Of a stretch of 41,045 nt of DNA, positions 14,955-22,958 are shown piece after piece. The notes under the pieces are model-generated. The model searched no databases and had not been told where the DNA came from. It saw nothing but the letters and a program-made list of their open reading frames with translations. Both the position numbers and the translations under genes were made by a program. The stretch comes from Roseateles sp. (lineage in GTDB: Bacteria > Pseudomonadota > Gammaproteobacteria > Burkholderiales > Burkholderiaceae_C), in assembly GCA_018780415.1 (NCBI GenBank), contig JADMJQ010000151.1, positions 8,743 through 49,787 of the forward strand, given 5' to 3'. The number at the start of each line of letters is the position of its first letter. Within the stretch, counting starts at the first letter, position 1.

Positions 14955-16762
14955 AACGTCGCTCCGCGCTGGCGCAACTCAAGCGTCCGCCTATCGATCT
15001 CGCGCTGCAAGGTCGGGCCTTGGCTGGGCGGTGGCGGCGCCACCAATGGGCGCATCGAGGGCGGCACCCAGGGGTCGCGCAGCGGGGTCAGCAGCAGCTC
15101 GGGCGCGGGCAGCGTGGCGGCCGCTGGCACGCCAGGGCCGCCTTCAGGCGCGGCCAGCGCGCGCGCCATCGATGCTTCGGCGCCGACCTGCGCCCCTAGC
15201 AGGGTGCCGCGGTAGAAGGCCTGCAGGTCGACCTTGCTCGCCACCCGGGCGGCGTCGTCCAGATAAGTCATATGCCCGCCAGCATAGTTGCGCACCAACA
15301 CACGGCCGGGCAAGTTCAGCCGCGCCAGATCCAGCTCGGTCTGATAAAACGGCGTGGCCAGATCGTGATAGCCGTTCAGGGCCAGCACCCGCAGTTGCGG
15401 GTTCAGCGCCAGCGCCGCGCCGAGGTCGGGAATGGTGTCGGGCAGGTCCTTGCCGGCGTGACGGAAGTTCCAGCTCTCGATCGCATTGCTGAACAGCACA
15501 TAGGTCGAGGCGTTGCGGTAACGCAAGGTGTCACGCAAGTAGGTGGCAATGGCGGCTGAGAAGGACGCGCCGATGACGGTGCTGGACGGGTCGCCCTCGG
15601 CGGCCAACTCGCTACCGACCGGCGCCGACACCCGCGCGTCATAGCGGCCGAGCAGGGCGCCGGGCATCAGCTGGTTGCGGAATGTCCCCGGCTGCAGATT
15701 GAAGCCGCTTTGCCAATGCGCGAGCGCCAGGCCGGTGTAGTCGCGCAGCAGCGGCGGCAGCTCGGTGGGCACGGGCTTGCCCGCCAGCAGATCAAGCACC
15801 GCGGGCGTGTAGCGGCTGGCGCTGAAGTCTCGCAGCTGCGTCATATGGGCGCCCAAATCGGCCTGCTGCGTTGCGCTCAGCCGGTAGTACTGGCCGATGG
15901 CCGCATAACTGGGCAGATAGCCGCCGCAGCTAACACTGGGCTGGCCGGTGACGCCGCAATTGCTGTTGTAGTCCAGCGCCGGCGCCTGCAGCACCAGGCC
16001 GGTCAGTGGCACGCCGGCGCTCTCCAGCAGGCCGGCCAGCACGGCGGTGCGCGGGCCGCCATAGGATTCGCCGAACAGGTATTTGGGCGAGGCTTGGCGG
16101 GCATAGACGGTGATGTAGCGCTGCACAAAGTCGCGGAACACCGCCGCATCGGTAGCAACGCCCCAGAAGCTGCTGTTGGTGAACGGCGCGATCGCCTGCG
16201 ACAGGCCGCTGCCGACAGCGTTGACGAACACCAAATCGCTGCTGTCCAGCAGGCTCTGGGCGTTGTCCACCAAGGCGTAGGGGCGCGCCAGGGCGGTGGA
16301 CGGCATGCCGGTGGCCAGCCGCTTGGGGCCGTAGGAGCCCAGATGCAACCAGACGCTGGCCGAGCCCGGCCCGCCGTTGTAGAAAAAGGTGATGGGCCGC
16401 GTGGCCGCCGGCTGATGGTCGGCCGTGTAGGCCACGTAAAAGAACGAGGCTTGGTCCTGCCCGGAGGCCATCGCTTTGGCCGTCAGGTGACCGGCTCTGG
16501 CGGTGTAGGGAATGACGACGCCGTTCAAAGTGATGCTGTGCGTGGTGCTGGCGGCCGCCTCGACGGCCGAGGCCAGGGCCGCATTGGATGCGGAGGAATA
16601 GCTGGCCGTATCGACCAGCGTACCCGGCAGGTTCTCGGCCGGATCGACCGGACCGCTGTCACTGCTACCACCACCTCCGCCGCCGCCGCAGGCATTCAGC
16701 GCCAACAGCAAGCTCAGCATGCCGGCCCTTCTCAAGCCGCGATGTTCAGATGCAGCACTCAT
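14951..16762 (-). CDS. Peptidase S10 (serine carboxypeptidase-like) lipoprotein
   Basis: A 603-residue exported peptidase. The lipobox is LLLALNACGGGG, followed by a Gly/Ser linker. The S10 signatures are all present: FFYNGGPGSAS for the oxyanion region, GESYGG with nucleophile Ser233, the acid in LNGYHDLATPF, and the base in GGHMTYLDD. It should remove C-terminal residues from peptides at the cell envelope, preferring acidic pH as the family does. A long Pro-rich tail follows the catalytic domain. Start ATG 16762 has GGAGG (16769-16773) 6 nt upstream; the adjacent ATG at 16765 is only 3 nt away. The stop overlaps the CTG start of the membrane propeller regulator, tying peptidase and regulator together. 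Confidence 0.92.
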   Translation of the reverse strand: MSAASEHRGLRRAGMLSLLLALNACGGGGGGGSSDSGPVDPAENLPGTLVDTASYSSASNAALASAVEAAASTTHSITLNGVVIPYTARAGHLTAKAMASGQDQASFFYVAYTADHQPAATRPITFFYNGGPGSASVWLHLGSYGPKRLATGMPSTALARPYALVDNAQSLLDSSDLVFVNAVGSGLSQAIAPFTNSSFWGVATDAAVFRDFVQRYITVYARQASPKYLFGESYGGPRTAVLAGLLESAGVPLTGLVLQAPALDYNSNCGVTGQPSVSCGGYLPSYAAIGQYYRLSATQQADLGAHMTQLRDFSASRYTPAVLDLLAGKPVPTELPPLLRDYTGLALAHWQSGFNLQPGTFRNQLMPGALLGRYDARVSAPVGSELAAEGDPSSTVIGASFSAAIATYLRDTLRYRNASTYVLFSNAIESWNFRHAGKDLPDTIPDLGAALALNPQLRVLALNGYHDLATPFYQTELDLARLNLPGRVLVRNYAGGHMTYLDDAARVASKVDLQAFYRGTLLGAQVGAEASMARALAAPEGGPGVPAAATLPAPELLLTPLRDPWVPPSMRPLVAPPPPSQGPTLQREIDRRTLELRQRGATF

Positions 16763-16852
16763 CATCGACCTCCATGCACATGAGCTGGGGTGGGACCTCA
16801 ATCAACCGACCCGCACAATTATGCCCAGCAGCGGGCTCAGCCCAGCAGCGTC

Positions 16853-17629
16853 TCAGACCAGCGGCCGAGGCGGCGGGCGGCCATCGCCATAGAGGTCGGC
16901 GGTCCTTGCCATGGCCTTCACGTCCAGCATGAACAGCCGGCCGTCGGCAATCCGGTGCAGGCCGCGGCGCTCGAGCTTGCGCAGCGTCTTGTTGGTGTGC
17001 ACCAGGGACAGCCCCAGGCCATCGGCCACATGCTGCTGGGTCAGTGGAAACGGCACGCCGGCGGCGCCACCATCGGCCTGCAGCGCTGCGGCGCGCTTGA
17101 ACAGCAGGATCAGCAACATCGCAATCCGCTCCTCGGCGCTGCGCCGGCCCACCGACAGCAAGGTGTCGTCGACCAGCGATTCCTCGTGCGCCGTCAGCCA
17201 GGTGATATTGAAGCCCATGGTCGGCGAGCGGCGATGCAACTCCCACAACGAGTCGCGCTTGAAGACGCAGAACACCGCGTCGGTCAAGGTATCGACCCCA
17301 TGTGCCGCAGCGTCGGCCATTTTTTGCTGCACGCCGATGAAGTCACCGGCGAGCAAAAAGCTCAGGATTTGCCGGCGCCCGTCGCTCAGCGTCTTGTAAC
17401 GAAAGGCCCAGCCGCGCAGCAAGGTGTACAGCGGCGCGTCGGTCTGGCCCTCATGGATCAGCGTCTCCATGGCGCCGAGCCGCAGCTCACGCTGCTTCAA
17501 AGACTGCACCAGACTGTGCTCGTCGTCGGTGTGATTGATGAAGAGCGGCAGCCGGCGCAAGGGGCAATCGCCACATGCTGTCTCGCCGATGATCTCTGTG
17601 GGCCGAGTCTGAAGAGGGGGCGTAGGCAT
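16853..17629 (-). CDS. Crp/Fnr-family transcriptional regulator
   Basis: A 258-residue regulator with a cyclic-nucleotide-binding-like fold (LYTLLRGWAFRYKTLSDGRRQILSFLLAGDFIG) and a C-terminal HTH_Crp domain (PLTQQHVADGLGLSLVHTNKTLRKLERRGL). The N-terminus has CGDCPLRRLPLF, reminiscent of FNR. Only two N-terminal cysteines plus one in VFCVF are present, so the four ligands of the FNR iron-sulfur cluster are incomplete. Start ATG 17629 is chosen because this segment begins the recognisable family; the longer upstream frame is not homologous. It is divergent from the PQQ sugar dehydrogenase, with an inverted repeat in the shared 142-bp region, so control of that operon is plausible. The effector is unknown. 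Confidence 0.88.
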   Translation of the reverse strand: MPTPPLQTRPTEIIGETACGDCPLRRLPLFINHTDDEHSLVQSLKQRELRLGAMETLIHEGQTDAPLYTLLRGWAFRYKTLSDGRRQILSFLLAGDFIGVQQKMADAAAHGVDTLTDAVFCVFKRDSLWELHRRSPTMGFNITWLTAHEESLVDDTLLSVGRRSAEERIAMLLILLFKRAAALQADGGAAGVPFPLTQQHVADGLGLSLVHTNKTLRKLERRGLHRIADGRLFMLDVKAMARTADLYGDGRPPPRPLV

Positions 17630-17658
17630 CGGGCTAGGCGGCGTCAAAGTGGAGTAAA

Positions 17659-17694
17659 TGGGATTGGCGCCAGAGTATCCGTCAATCAATCCCA
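17659..17694. promoter_or_regulatory. Inverted repeat TGGGATTG/CAATCCCA in divergent promoter region
   Basis: Arms of 8 bp at 17659-17666 and 17687-17694 are separated by 20 bp, between the Crp/Fnr gene and the PQQ dehydrogenase gene. It is not a canonical CRP or FNR box. Recorded as a possible operator from its position only. Confidence 0.35.
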
Positions 17695-17771
17695 CCAGCC
17701 GGCACCATGCAATACTTGGCTCAGCGCCATGTCTGTTGGGCCCGTCCTCTTCCCCCGGAGCTGAATGACTT

Positions 17772-18857
17772 ATGAAGAACCTTCTTTGGCTGCTGTTGCC
17801 GGTTGCCGCACAGGCGCAAAGCCTGCAGACCGAAGTCGTTGCGCAGGGCTTGAACAGCCCCTGGGCATTTGCCGCCTTGGCCAACGGTGAATGGCTGGTC
17901 ACCGAGCGGCCCGGCAGCATGCGCAAGGTCGACGCCAAGGGGAAGATTGGCGCGCCGCTGCAGGGGCTGCCCAAGATCGACGCCGTCGGCCAAGGCGGCT
18001 TGTTGGACCTGGTGCTGGACAGCGGCTTCGCCAGCAACCGCCTGCTCTATTTCTGCTACGCCGAGGCTGGCACCGGCGGCAATGGCACGGCCTTGGCCAA
18101 GGCGCGCTTGAACGCCGAGGCCACGGCGCTTGAACAGGTGCAAGTGATCTTCAGGCAACAGCCCAAGATGACCGGGCGCAACCACTTCGGCTGTCGCATC
18201 GTTGAGGGCCGTGACGGCAATTTGTTCATGACCCTGGGTGAGCGCTTCAGCGGCATGCAGCGTGCGCAGCAACTCGACAACCATTTGGGCAAGATCGTGC
18301 GCATCACGAAGGACGGCAAGGCCCCGGCCGACAACCCATTCACCCAAACCGCCGGCGCCTTGCCCGAGATTTACAGCTATGGTCACCGCAACCCGCAGGG
18401 CCTGGTGCTGGATACGCAGGGCCAGCTTTGGGCCCATGAACATGGCCCCCAGGGTGGCGACGAGTTGAACCTGGTGCAAGCCGGCAAGAACTACGGCTGG
18501 CCGGTCATCACCTATGGCGAAAACTACGGCGGCGGCAAGATTGGCGACGGCCTCACGGCCAAGGACGGCCTGCTGCAGCCGATTCTGCATTGGACCCCGT
18601 CGATTGCGCCTTCGGGCCTGGCACAGCTGACCAGCAAGGCCTATGGCGATGCCTGGCAAGGCAGCTACTTTGTGGGCTCGCTGAAATTCCGCTACTTGGA
18701 GCGCGTGCAGCTCAAGGATGGCAAGGTGGTGGCCCAGCAGAAACTGCTTGAGGACATTGGCCGGCTGCGCGATGTGCGCCAAGGCCCGGATGGCCTGATC
18801 TATGTGCTGACCGAGAACGAGCCGGCGCAACTTTTGCGTCTGCGACCCGGCCCTTGA
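17772..18857 (+). CDS. yliI: PQQ-dependent aldose sugar dehydrogenase (YliI-like)
   Basis: A soluble periplasmic quinoprotein that oxidises aldose sugars to lactones with PQQ as cofactor. It has 361 residues: signal peptide MKNLLWLLLPVAAQAQ, then the six-bladed GSDH propeller. Family signatures are LNSPWAFAALANGEWLVTERPG, the catalytic-region GRNHFGCRIVEGRDG, SYGHRNPQGLVLD and HGPQGGDELNLVQAGKNYGWP, where PQQ and calcium ligands lie in the known enzymes. Length and motifs match E. coli YliI (Asd). GGAG (17757-17760) is 11 nt before the ATG. Its stop overlaps the TTG start of a PqqU-like receptor gene (TTGA, 18854-18857), so enzyme and receptor form one operon. No PQQ biosynthesis gene is seen in the window. 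Confidence 0.94.
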   Translation: MKNLLWLLLPVAAQAQSLQTEVVAQGLNSPWAFAALANGEWLVTERPGSMRKVDAKGKIGAPLQGLPKIDAVGQGGLLDLVLDSGFASNRLLYFCYAEAGTGGNGTALAKARLNAEATALEQVQVIFRQQPKMTGRNHFGCRIVEGRDGNLFMTLGERFSGMQRAQQLDNHLGKIVRITKDGKAPADNPFTQTAGALPEIYSYGHRNPQGLVLDTQGQLWAHEHGPQGGDELNLVQAGKNYGWPVITYGENYGGGKIGDGLTAKDGLLQPILHWTPSIAPSGLAQLTSKAYGDAWQGSYFVGSLKFRYLERVQLKDGKVVAQQKLLEDIGRLRDVRQGPDGLIYVLTENEPAQLLRLRPGP

Positions 18858-20752
18858 TTCCAGCGATCTTGCTGGCCGTCAGCAACGCCGCCCTGCCCCC
18901 GGTGCTGGTGCAAGGCCGCGCCGAGGGCTTGGCGGCCACGGTCATCACCGCCGAGCCGCTGCTGCAGGAGCGCCCTGTGGCCGACTGGCTGGCCGGCGCG
19001 CCCGGTGTGTTCGCGGCCGAGCGCGGCAACTATGCGCAGGACACCCAGCTCTCGATCCGCGGCTTCGGCGCGCGCAGCTCGTTCGGCGTGCGCGGCCTGC
19101 GGGTCTATGTCGACGGCATTCCCGCGACCATGCCGGACGGCAGCGGTTCGCTCAGCCATGTGCCACTGGCCAGCCTGGAGAGCATCGAGCTGTTGCGCGG
19201 CCCTTTCAGCGCGCTCTACGGCAGCAATAGCGGCGGGGTGCTGGTCTTTTCCACTCGCTCGGCAAACGGGCACGAGCCGCTGCGCCTGAGCGTACAGACG
19301 GGGTCCTTTGGCGAGCGGCTGCTGCGCGTTCAGTCGGGCCACCGGCTCGGCGACGCTGGCCTGCGTGTAGATGCCAGCACCTGGCAACAAACCGGTTGGC
19401 GGCCACAGGCTGCGGCGGAGCGGCAACTGCTGGATCTGCGCCTGGATCAGCAAGGACTGCGGCTGAGCTTCAATGCGCTGCGGCAAAGCGGCGATGACCC
19501 GCAAGGGCTCAGCCGGGCGCAGTGGGACGCGAAGCCCTTCAGCACCGCCCCACCAGCGCTGGCCTTCAACACCCGCAAGACCACCGATCAATGGCAGCTC
19601 GGTGCCGGCTGGAGTGGCGGTAATGCCTGGGCCGGCCAGCGCCAAGTGCGGCAGTGGCAGTCGATCCCGGCGGCGGTGCAGGCGCCAGCCAGTCATCCGG
19701 GCGGCGTCATTGAGCTCGCGCGCAACTTTGCCGGCCTGGACCTGCGCACCCACCGCATGCTCGGTACGGCCACGGCCGTGCTGGGCTTGGCCGTCGAAGG
19801 GCAATGGGATGAGCGCAAGGGTTTCGAGAACTTCATCGGCTCGCAGCTGGGTCTGACGGGCGCACTGCGCCGCGCCGAGAGAAACCGCGCGCTGGGCCTG
19901 GACCTGTATGCCCAGCTGCGCCAGCCGCTGAGTGCCGCCACCAGCTTGCAAGCGGGTCTGCGCGGCAGCCGGCTGCAGATGCGCAGCCAGGATCACTTCA
20001 CCGGCAATGGCGACGACAGCGGCAGTCGGTCGTTCGCGACACTGAGCCCGATGCTGGGCATCAGCCATCGGGTGGGATCGGGCTGGAGCCTCTATGCCAG
20101 CGCCGGCAGCGCCCATGAAACGCCGACCTTGAACGAACTCGCCTACCGCAGCGACGGCAGCTCCGGCTTCAATACCAGCCTGCAGGCGCAGCAAAGCCGC
20201 CAGATCGAGATCGGCGTGCGCGGCAATGGCCTGGAACTGAGTGCCTTCAGCGCCCGCAGCCGCGATGAAATCATCGCGCTGGGCAGCGTCGGCGGGCGCG
20301 CCCGCTTCGGCAATGCGGAGGGCATTCGCCGCAGCGGGGCCGAGCTGTCCTGGCAGCAAAGCATCAATGCCGCCTGGGATCTGCAATTGGCCCTCACCGC
20401 GCTGCACGCTCGCCTGAGTGACGGCACGGTGTTGCCGGGCGCGCCGGCGCAACAGGCTTTTGCGGCGCTGGGCTGGCAAGTCGATGGTTGGCGCGCCCAG
20501 GCGCGGCTGCAGGCGCAGAGCAAGCTGTGGGCCGACGCACGCAATGCCGCGCCCGGTTTTGGCCTGCTGCACCTGGCGCTGCAGCGCGAGGGTCACAACC
20601 CGGCCGGGCCTTGGCAGCTGCGCTTGGCGCTGGACAATCTGTTCGACAAACGCCATGCCGCCAGCGTGATCGTGGCCGAAGCCAATGGCCGCTTTCTGGA
20701 GCCCGGCGCGCCGCGTCGCTGGCAGCTGGGATTCAGCCAGAGTTTTTTGTGA
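18854..20752 (+). CDS. pqqU: TonB-dependent receptor, YncD/PqqU-like (probable PQQ importer)
   Basis: A 632-residue outer-membrane receptor. A short signal (MIPAILLAVSNAALP) leads into a plug domain and a 22-strand barrel ending in WQLGFSQSFL (terminal Phe/Leu). Several blocks match my recollection of E. coli YncD almost residue for residue: NYAQDTQLSIRGFGARS, LRVYVDGIPATMPDG, LRGPFSALYG, ETPTLNELAYRSDG, and DNLFDKRHAASVIV followed by ANGR. YncD was renamed PqqU after being shown to import PQQ. The start is TTG 18854, overlapping the TGA of the PQQ-dependent sugar dehydrogenase gene, with no Shine-Dalgarno, so translation depends on coupling. Context and sequence agree on PQQ uptake. An iron or cobalamin ligand is less likely. 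Confidence 0.88.
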   Translation: MIPAILLAVSNAALPPVLVQGRAEGLAATVITAEPLLQERPVADWLAGAPGVFAAERGNYAQDTQLSIRGFGARSSFGVRGLRVYVDGIPATMPDGSGSLSHVPLASLESIELLRGPFSALYGSNSGGVLVFSTRSANGHEPLRLSVQTGSFGERLLRVQSGHRLGDAGLRVDASTWQQTGWRPQAAAERQLLDLRLDQQGLRLSFNALRQSGDDPQGLSRAQWDAKPFSTAPPALAFNTRKTTDQWQLGAGWSGGNAWAGQRQVRQWQSIPAAVQAPASHPGGVIELARNFAGLDLRTHRMLGTATAVLGLAVEGQWDERKGFENFIGSQLGLTGALRRAERNRALGLDLYAQLRQPLSAATSLQAGLRGSRLQMRSQDHFTGNGDDSGSRSFATLSPMLGISHRVGSGWSLYASAGSAHETPTLNELAYRSDGSSGFNTSLQAQQSRQIEIGVRGNGLELSAFSARSRDEIIALGSVGGRARFGNAEGIRRSGAELSWQQSINAAWDLQLALTALHARLSDGTVLPGAPAQQAFAALGWQVDGWRAQARLQAQSKLWADARNAAPGFGLLHLALQREGHNPAGPWQLRLALDNLFDKRHAASVIVAEANGRFLEPGAPRRWQLGFSQSFL

Positions 20753-20840
20753 CATCGGCCTGGCTACGCAACAGTCCCCAGGGCGCTGAGCAACTAGGCA
20801 AACAAACGGGCCGCTGAAGCTCACCGGCCACCCGCCTCAC

Positions 20841-20870
20841 CCCCTCGCCCTTTGGGGGGAGGGAGGTCCC
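20841..20870. terminator. Possible terminator hairpin after the receptor gene
   Basis: A CCCTC/GAGGG stem continues with CCC/GGG around a TTTG loop, about 90 bp past the receptor stop. No T-run follows, so intrinsic termination is doubtful. The rest of 20753-21012 shows nothing I can name beyond the ribosome-binding site of the next gene. Confidence 0.3.
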
Positions 20871-21012
20871 CAGCGCCCCCCCATCGCACCACCCGGGTTC
20901 CGCCTTCAGTTGGATGGGAACTCAGGCCCGCAGCGCCGAATATTGCTGCACTGCACAGGCAGCCCCGCCCTCTTTCCCCAAACACCCAAACAACGCGCAA
21001 ACGGAGTCCAAA

Positions 21013-21249
21013 ATGCAAGTCCAGGTCGCCACCCTCGCCGCCATCAGCCCAGTCGCTCAAAGCCAGTCAGGCCTGGCTAGCCTGGAGTTTTTGAGCCCCG
21101 AACCGGTGCGCGGCGGCTGCGGCTACTTTGACTCCAGCTTCGAACTCAGCCAAGGCCTGAGCGTCACGGAAGAGCTGGACCCCACACTGCTGCAGCTTTG
21201 GGCGCGGGTGCTGGGCGGCGCCGTGCCAATGACGACGATGCTGCACTGA
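21013..21249 (+). CDS. Small hypothetical protein, 78 aa, overlapping PAP2 gene antisense
   Basis: I do not recognise this family. ATG 21013 has a good ribosome-binding site (GGAG about 7 nt upstream). The product is soluble, has no signal peptide, and contains SGLASLEFLSPEP, then GGCGYFDSSFELSQGL, then VTEELDPTLLQLWARVL. The ordered, non-repetitive sequence and acidic patch look like a genuine small protein. Its last 86 bp lie opposite the 3' end of the PAP2 phosphatase gene. A function cannot be assigned; it could be a small regulator or binding partner. Conservation in relatives would settle whether it is real. Confidence 0.55.
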   Translation: MQVQVATLAAISPVAQSQSGLASLEFLSPEPVRGGCGYFDSSFELSQGLSVTEELDPTLLQLWARVLGGAVPMTTMLH

Positions 21250-21916
21250 GCGGAACCGCTTGTGGCTGGCGCTGCAAATCACCGCGCAAAAACGGCTGAG
21301 CTCGGCCCGACAACTGCATAGAAAGCTGCAACACCCAGTCATGGCTGCGCGACTTGGGCGCGGCCAAAGGGAGCAAGAGCAGCGCGGCCAACATCCCGAC
21401 CGGCAGCCACAGCGGCGGCGCGGCGCGCGCCTTGGCCGGCTGTGACACCCGCAAACTCAAGAGGCTGGCCACGCTGCCGATCAAGAATCCGGCGATCGAT
21501 TCCGCAGGTGAGTGGGCGCCCACCTTGAGCCGGGAGTAGGCGATCATTGCCGCGAGCCCGAAACCCAGGCCCACACCCCAATAGCGCAGCCGCGTCGCCT
21601 GACCCATCAAAGCGAACCAAGCCAAGCGCGGCAGAATCGCGGCCGACGCCATCGCGTGGCCGGAAATGCCGGTGAAGTCCCAGGCCGCGATGCCCCAACC
21701 CCAGCCGAAAAAAGCCAGCTTGCTGGCGGCGGTCAGCGCCATTGCCAGGCCCAGGGCCAACATCCAGCGCTTGGCCACCTCGGTCTGCGCGGACCGGCGC
21801 CATAGCCAAAGCGCACTCAACAGCGCCAGGGGCAAGAGGATTTGAATCTCACCCAGACGGGTGAGCAGCTGCCAAAACGGCGCCACGGAAGCAGAAGACA
21901 GGCTGAACAAGGACAT
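21164..21916 (-). CDS. PAP2-superfamily membrane phosphatase
   Basis: A 250-residue inner-membrane phosphatase of the PAP2 superfamily, which acts on lipid phosphates or diphosphates such as phosphatidate or undecaprenyl diphosphate. About five to six membrane helices are visible. Motif 2 is present as ISGHAMASAA and motif 3 as SRLKVGAHSPAES, with the usual Asp replaced by Glu, as in one PAP2 subgroup. The classical KxxxxxxRP motif 1 is not clear. It lies 47 bp after ppk2 on the same strand and may share its transcript. The last 28 residues (Pro/Ala-rich, no motif) are antisense to the small gene at 21013-21249, so the natural C-terminus may be a recent read-through extension. Confidence 0.82.
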   Translation of the reverse strand: MSLFSLSSASVAPFWQLLTRLGEIQILLPLALLSALWLWRRSAQTEVAKRWMLALGLAMALTAASKLAFFGWGWGIAAWDFTGISGHAMASAAILPRLAWFALMGQATRLRYWGVGLGFGLAAMIAYSRLKVGAHSPAESIAGFLIGSVASLLSLRVSQPAKARAAPPLWLPVGMLAALLLLPLAAPKSRSHDWVLQLSMQLSGRAQPFLRGDLQRQPQAVPLSAASSSLARRRPAPAPKAAAVWGPALP

Positions 21917-21963
21917 CCCGCCATGCTAGCGGCACAGGGTGACAAGCGCCTGCGACAAAGCGT

Positions 21964-22920
21964 TCAATAAATCTCGGGAACCACCATTTCCGGCGGCACC
22001 GGCTGGCGCGCATAGTCGTCATGGCGCTCGCGCGTCGGCAGCGTGATGGGCGCATGCTCGACCTCGTGGTACGGCATCTGCGCCAGCAAATGCGCCATGC
22101 AGTTGAGTCGCGCCTTCTTTTTGTCGACCGCCTGCACCACCCACCAAGGCGCTTCCTCGATATGGGTGCGCTCCATCATGGTTTCTTTGACCTTGGTGTA
22201 GTCCTCCCAGCGGCGGCGCGACTCCAGGTCCATCGGGCTGAGCTTCCACTGCTTGAGCGGGTCATGGATGCGGCCCAAGAAGCGCGTGTGCTGCTCTTCA
22301 TCGGTGATGGAGAACCAGTATTTGATGACCTGGATGCCGGCGCGCACCAGCATCTTTTCGAACTCGGGCACCGAGCGGAAGAACTCCTCGTACTCGTCGT
22401 CCGAGCAAAAGCCCATCACCCGCTCGACGCCGGCGCGGTTGTACCAGCTGCGGTCAAACAGGACGATCTCGCCGCCGGCCGGCAGATGCGAGATATAGCG
22501 CTGGAAGTACCACTGCGTGCGCTCGCGGTCGTTCGGCGCCGGCAGCGCCGCCACGCGGCAGACGCGCGGGTTCAAACGCTGGGTGATGCGCTTGATGACG
22601 CCGCCCTTGCCGGCCGCGTCGCGGCCTTCAAAAATGATCACCGCCTTGTGCTTGGTCGCCACCACCCAGTCCTGCAGCTTGACCAGCTCGCCCTGCAGGC
22701 GGAACAGCTCCTTGAAATAGGCCCGGCGCTGGGCCCGCTGCTCGGCGCTGAAGACGCCGCTGCCACCGGCCTCGTCGAAGGCGCGGTCGTCGATCTCCAT
22801 CTCCAGCTCTTCGTCATAGCTGTCGATGAGATCGGCCTGCATGCGCTGCATCATCTCGGCCTGCTCTGCGGCCTGATTTGCAGCGGCCGCGGCTTCCTGC
22901 TGGGGTGTTTTGCTTGTCAT
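21964..22920 (-). CDS. ppk2: Polyphosphate kinase 2
   Basis: Transfers phosphate between polyphosphate and nucleoside di- or monophosphates. The 318 residues contain the full PPK2 fold: a Walker A FEGRDAAGKGG, the lid region with RVAALPAPNDRERTQWYFQRY, the Walker B-like FDRSWYNRAGVERVMGF, and KLSPMDLESRRRWEDYTKVKE. An acidic, helical N-terminus of about 60 residues precedes the domain. The single PPK2 domain with this lid is typical of class I enzymes (ADP or GDP as acceptor), though class cannot be fixed by eye. Start ATG 22920 is preferred over an in-frame ATG eight codons upstream, which has no ribosome-binding site. The downstream PAP2 phosphatase may be co-transcribed. Confidence 0.95.
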   Translation of the reverse strand: MTSKTPQQEAAAAANQAAEQAEMMQRMQADLIDSYDEELEMEIDDRAFDEAGGSGVFSAEQRAQRRAYFKELFRLQGELVKLQDWVVATKHKAVIIFEGRDAAGKGGVIKRITQRLNPRVCRVAALPAPNDRERTQWYFQRYISHLPAGGEIVLFDRSWYNRAGVERVMGFCSDDEYEEFFRSVPEFEKMLVRAGIQVIKYWFSITDEEQHTRFLGRIHDPLKQWKLSPMDLESRRRWEDYTKVKETMMERTHIEEAPWWVVQAVDKKKARLNCMAHLLAQMPYHEVEHAPITLPTRERHDDYARQPVPPEMVVPEIY

Positions 22921-22958
22921 TTCATTAGCCTGCCAGGGCCGCATGACAAGATGATGAA

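Noticed and set aside
17681-17694. TTGAT-like sequence upstream of the Crp/Fnr gene as an FNR box
   Set aside because: Only one half-site (ATCAA/TTGAT) is present; the second half does not match at the required spacing.
18800-20824. Long minus-strand open frame opposite the receptor gene
   Set aside because: No homology and shadow composition; the plus strand encodes an intact TonB-dependent receptor.
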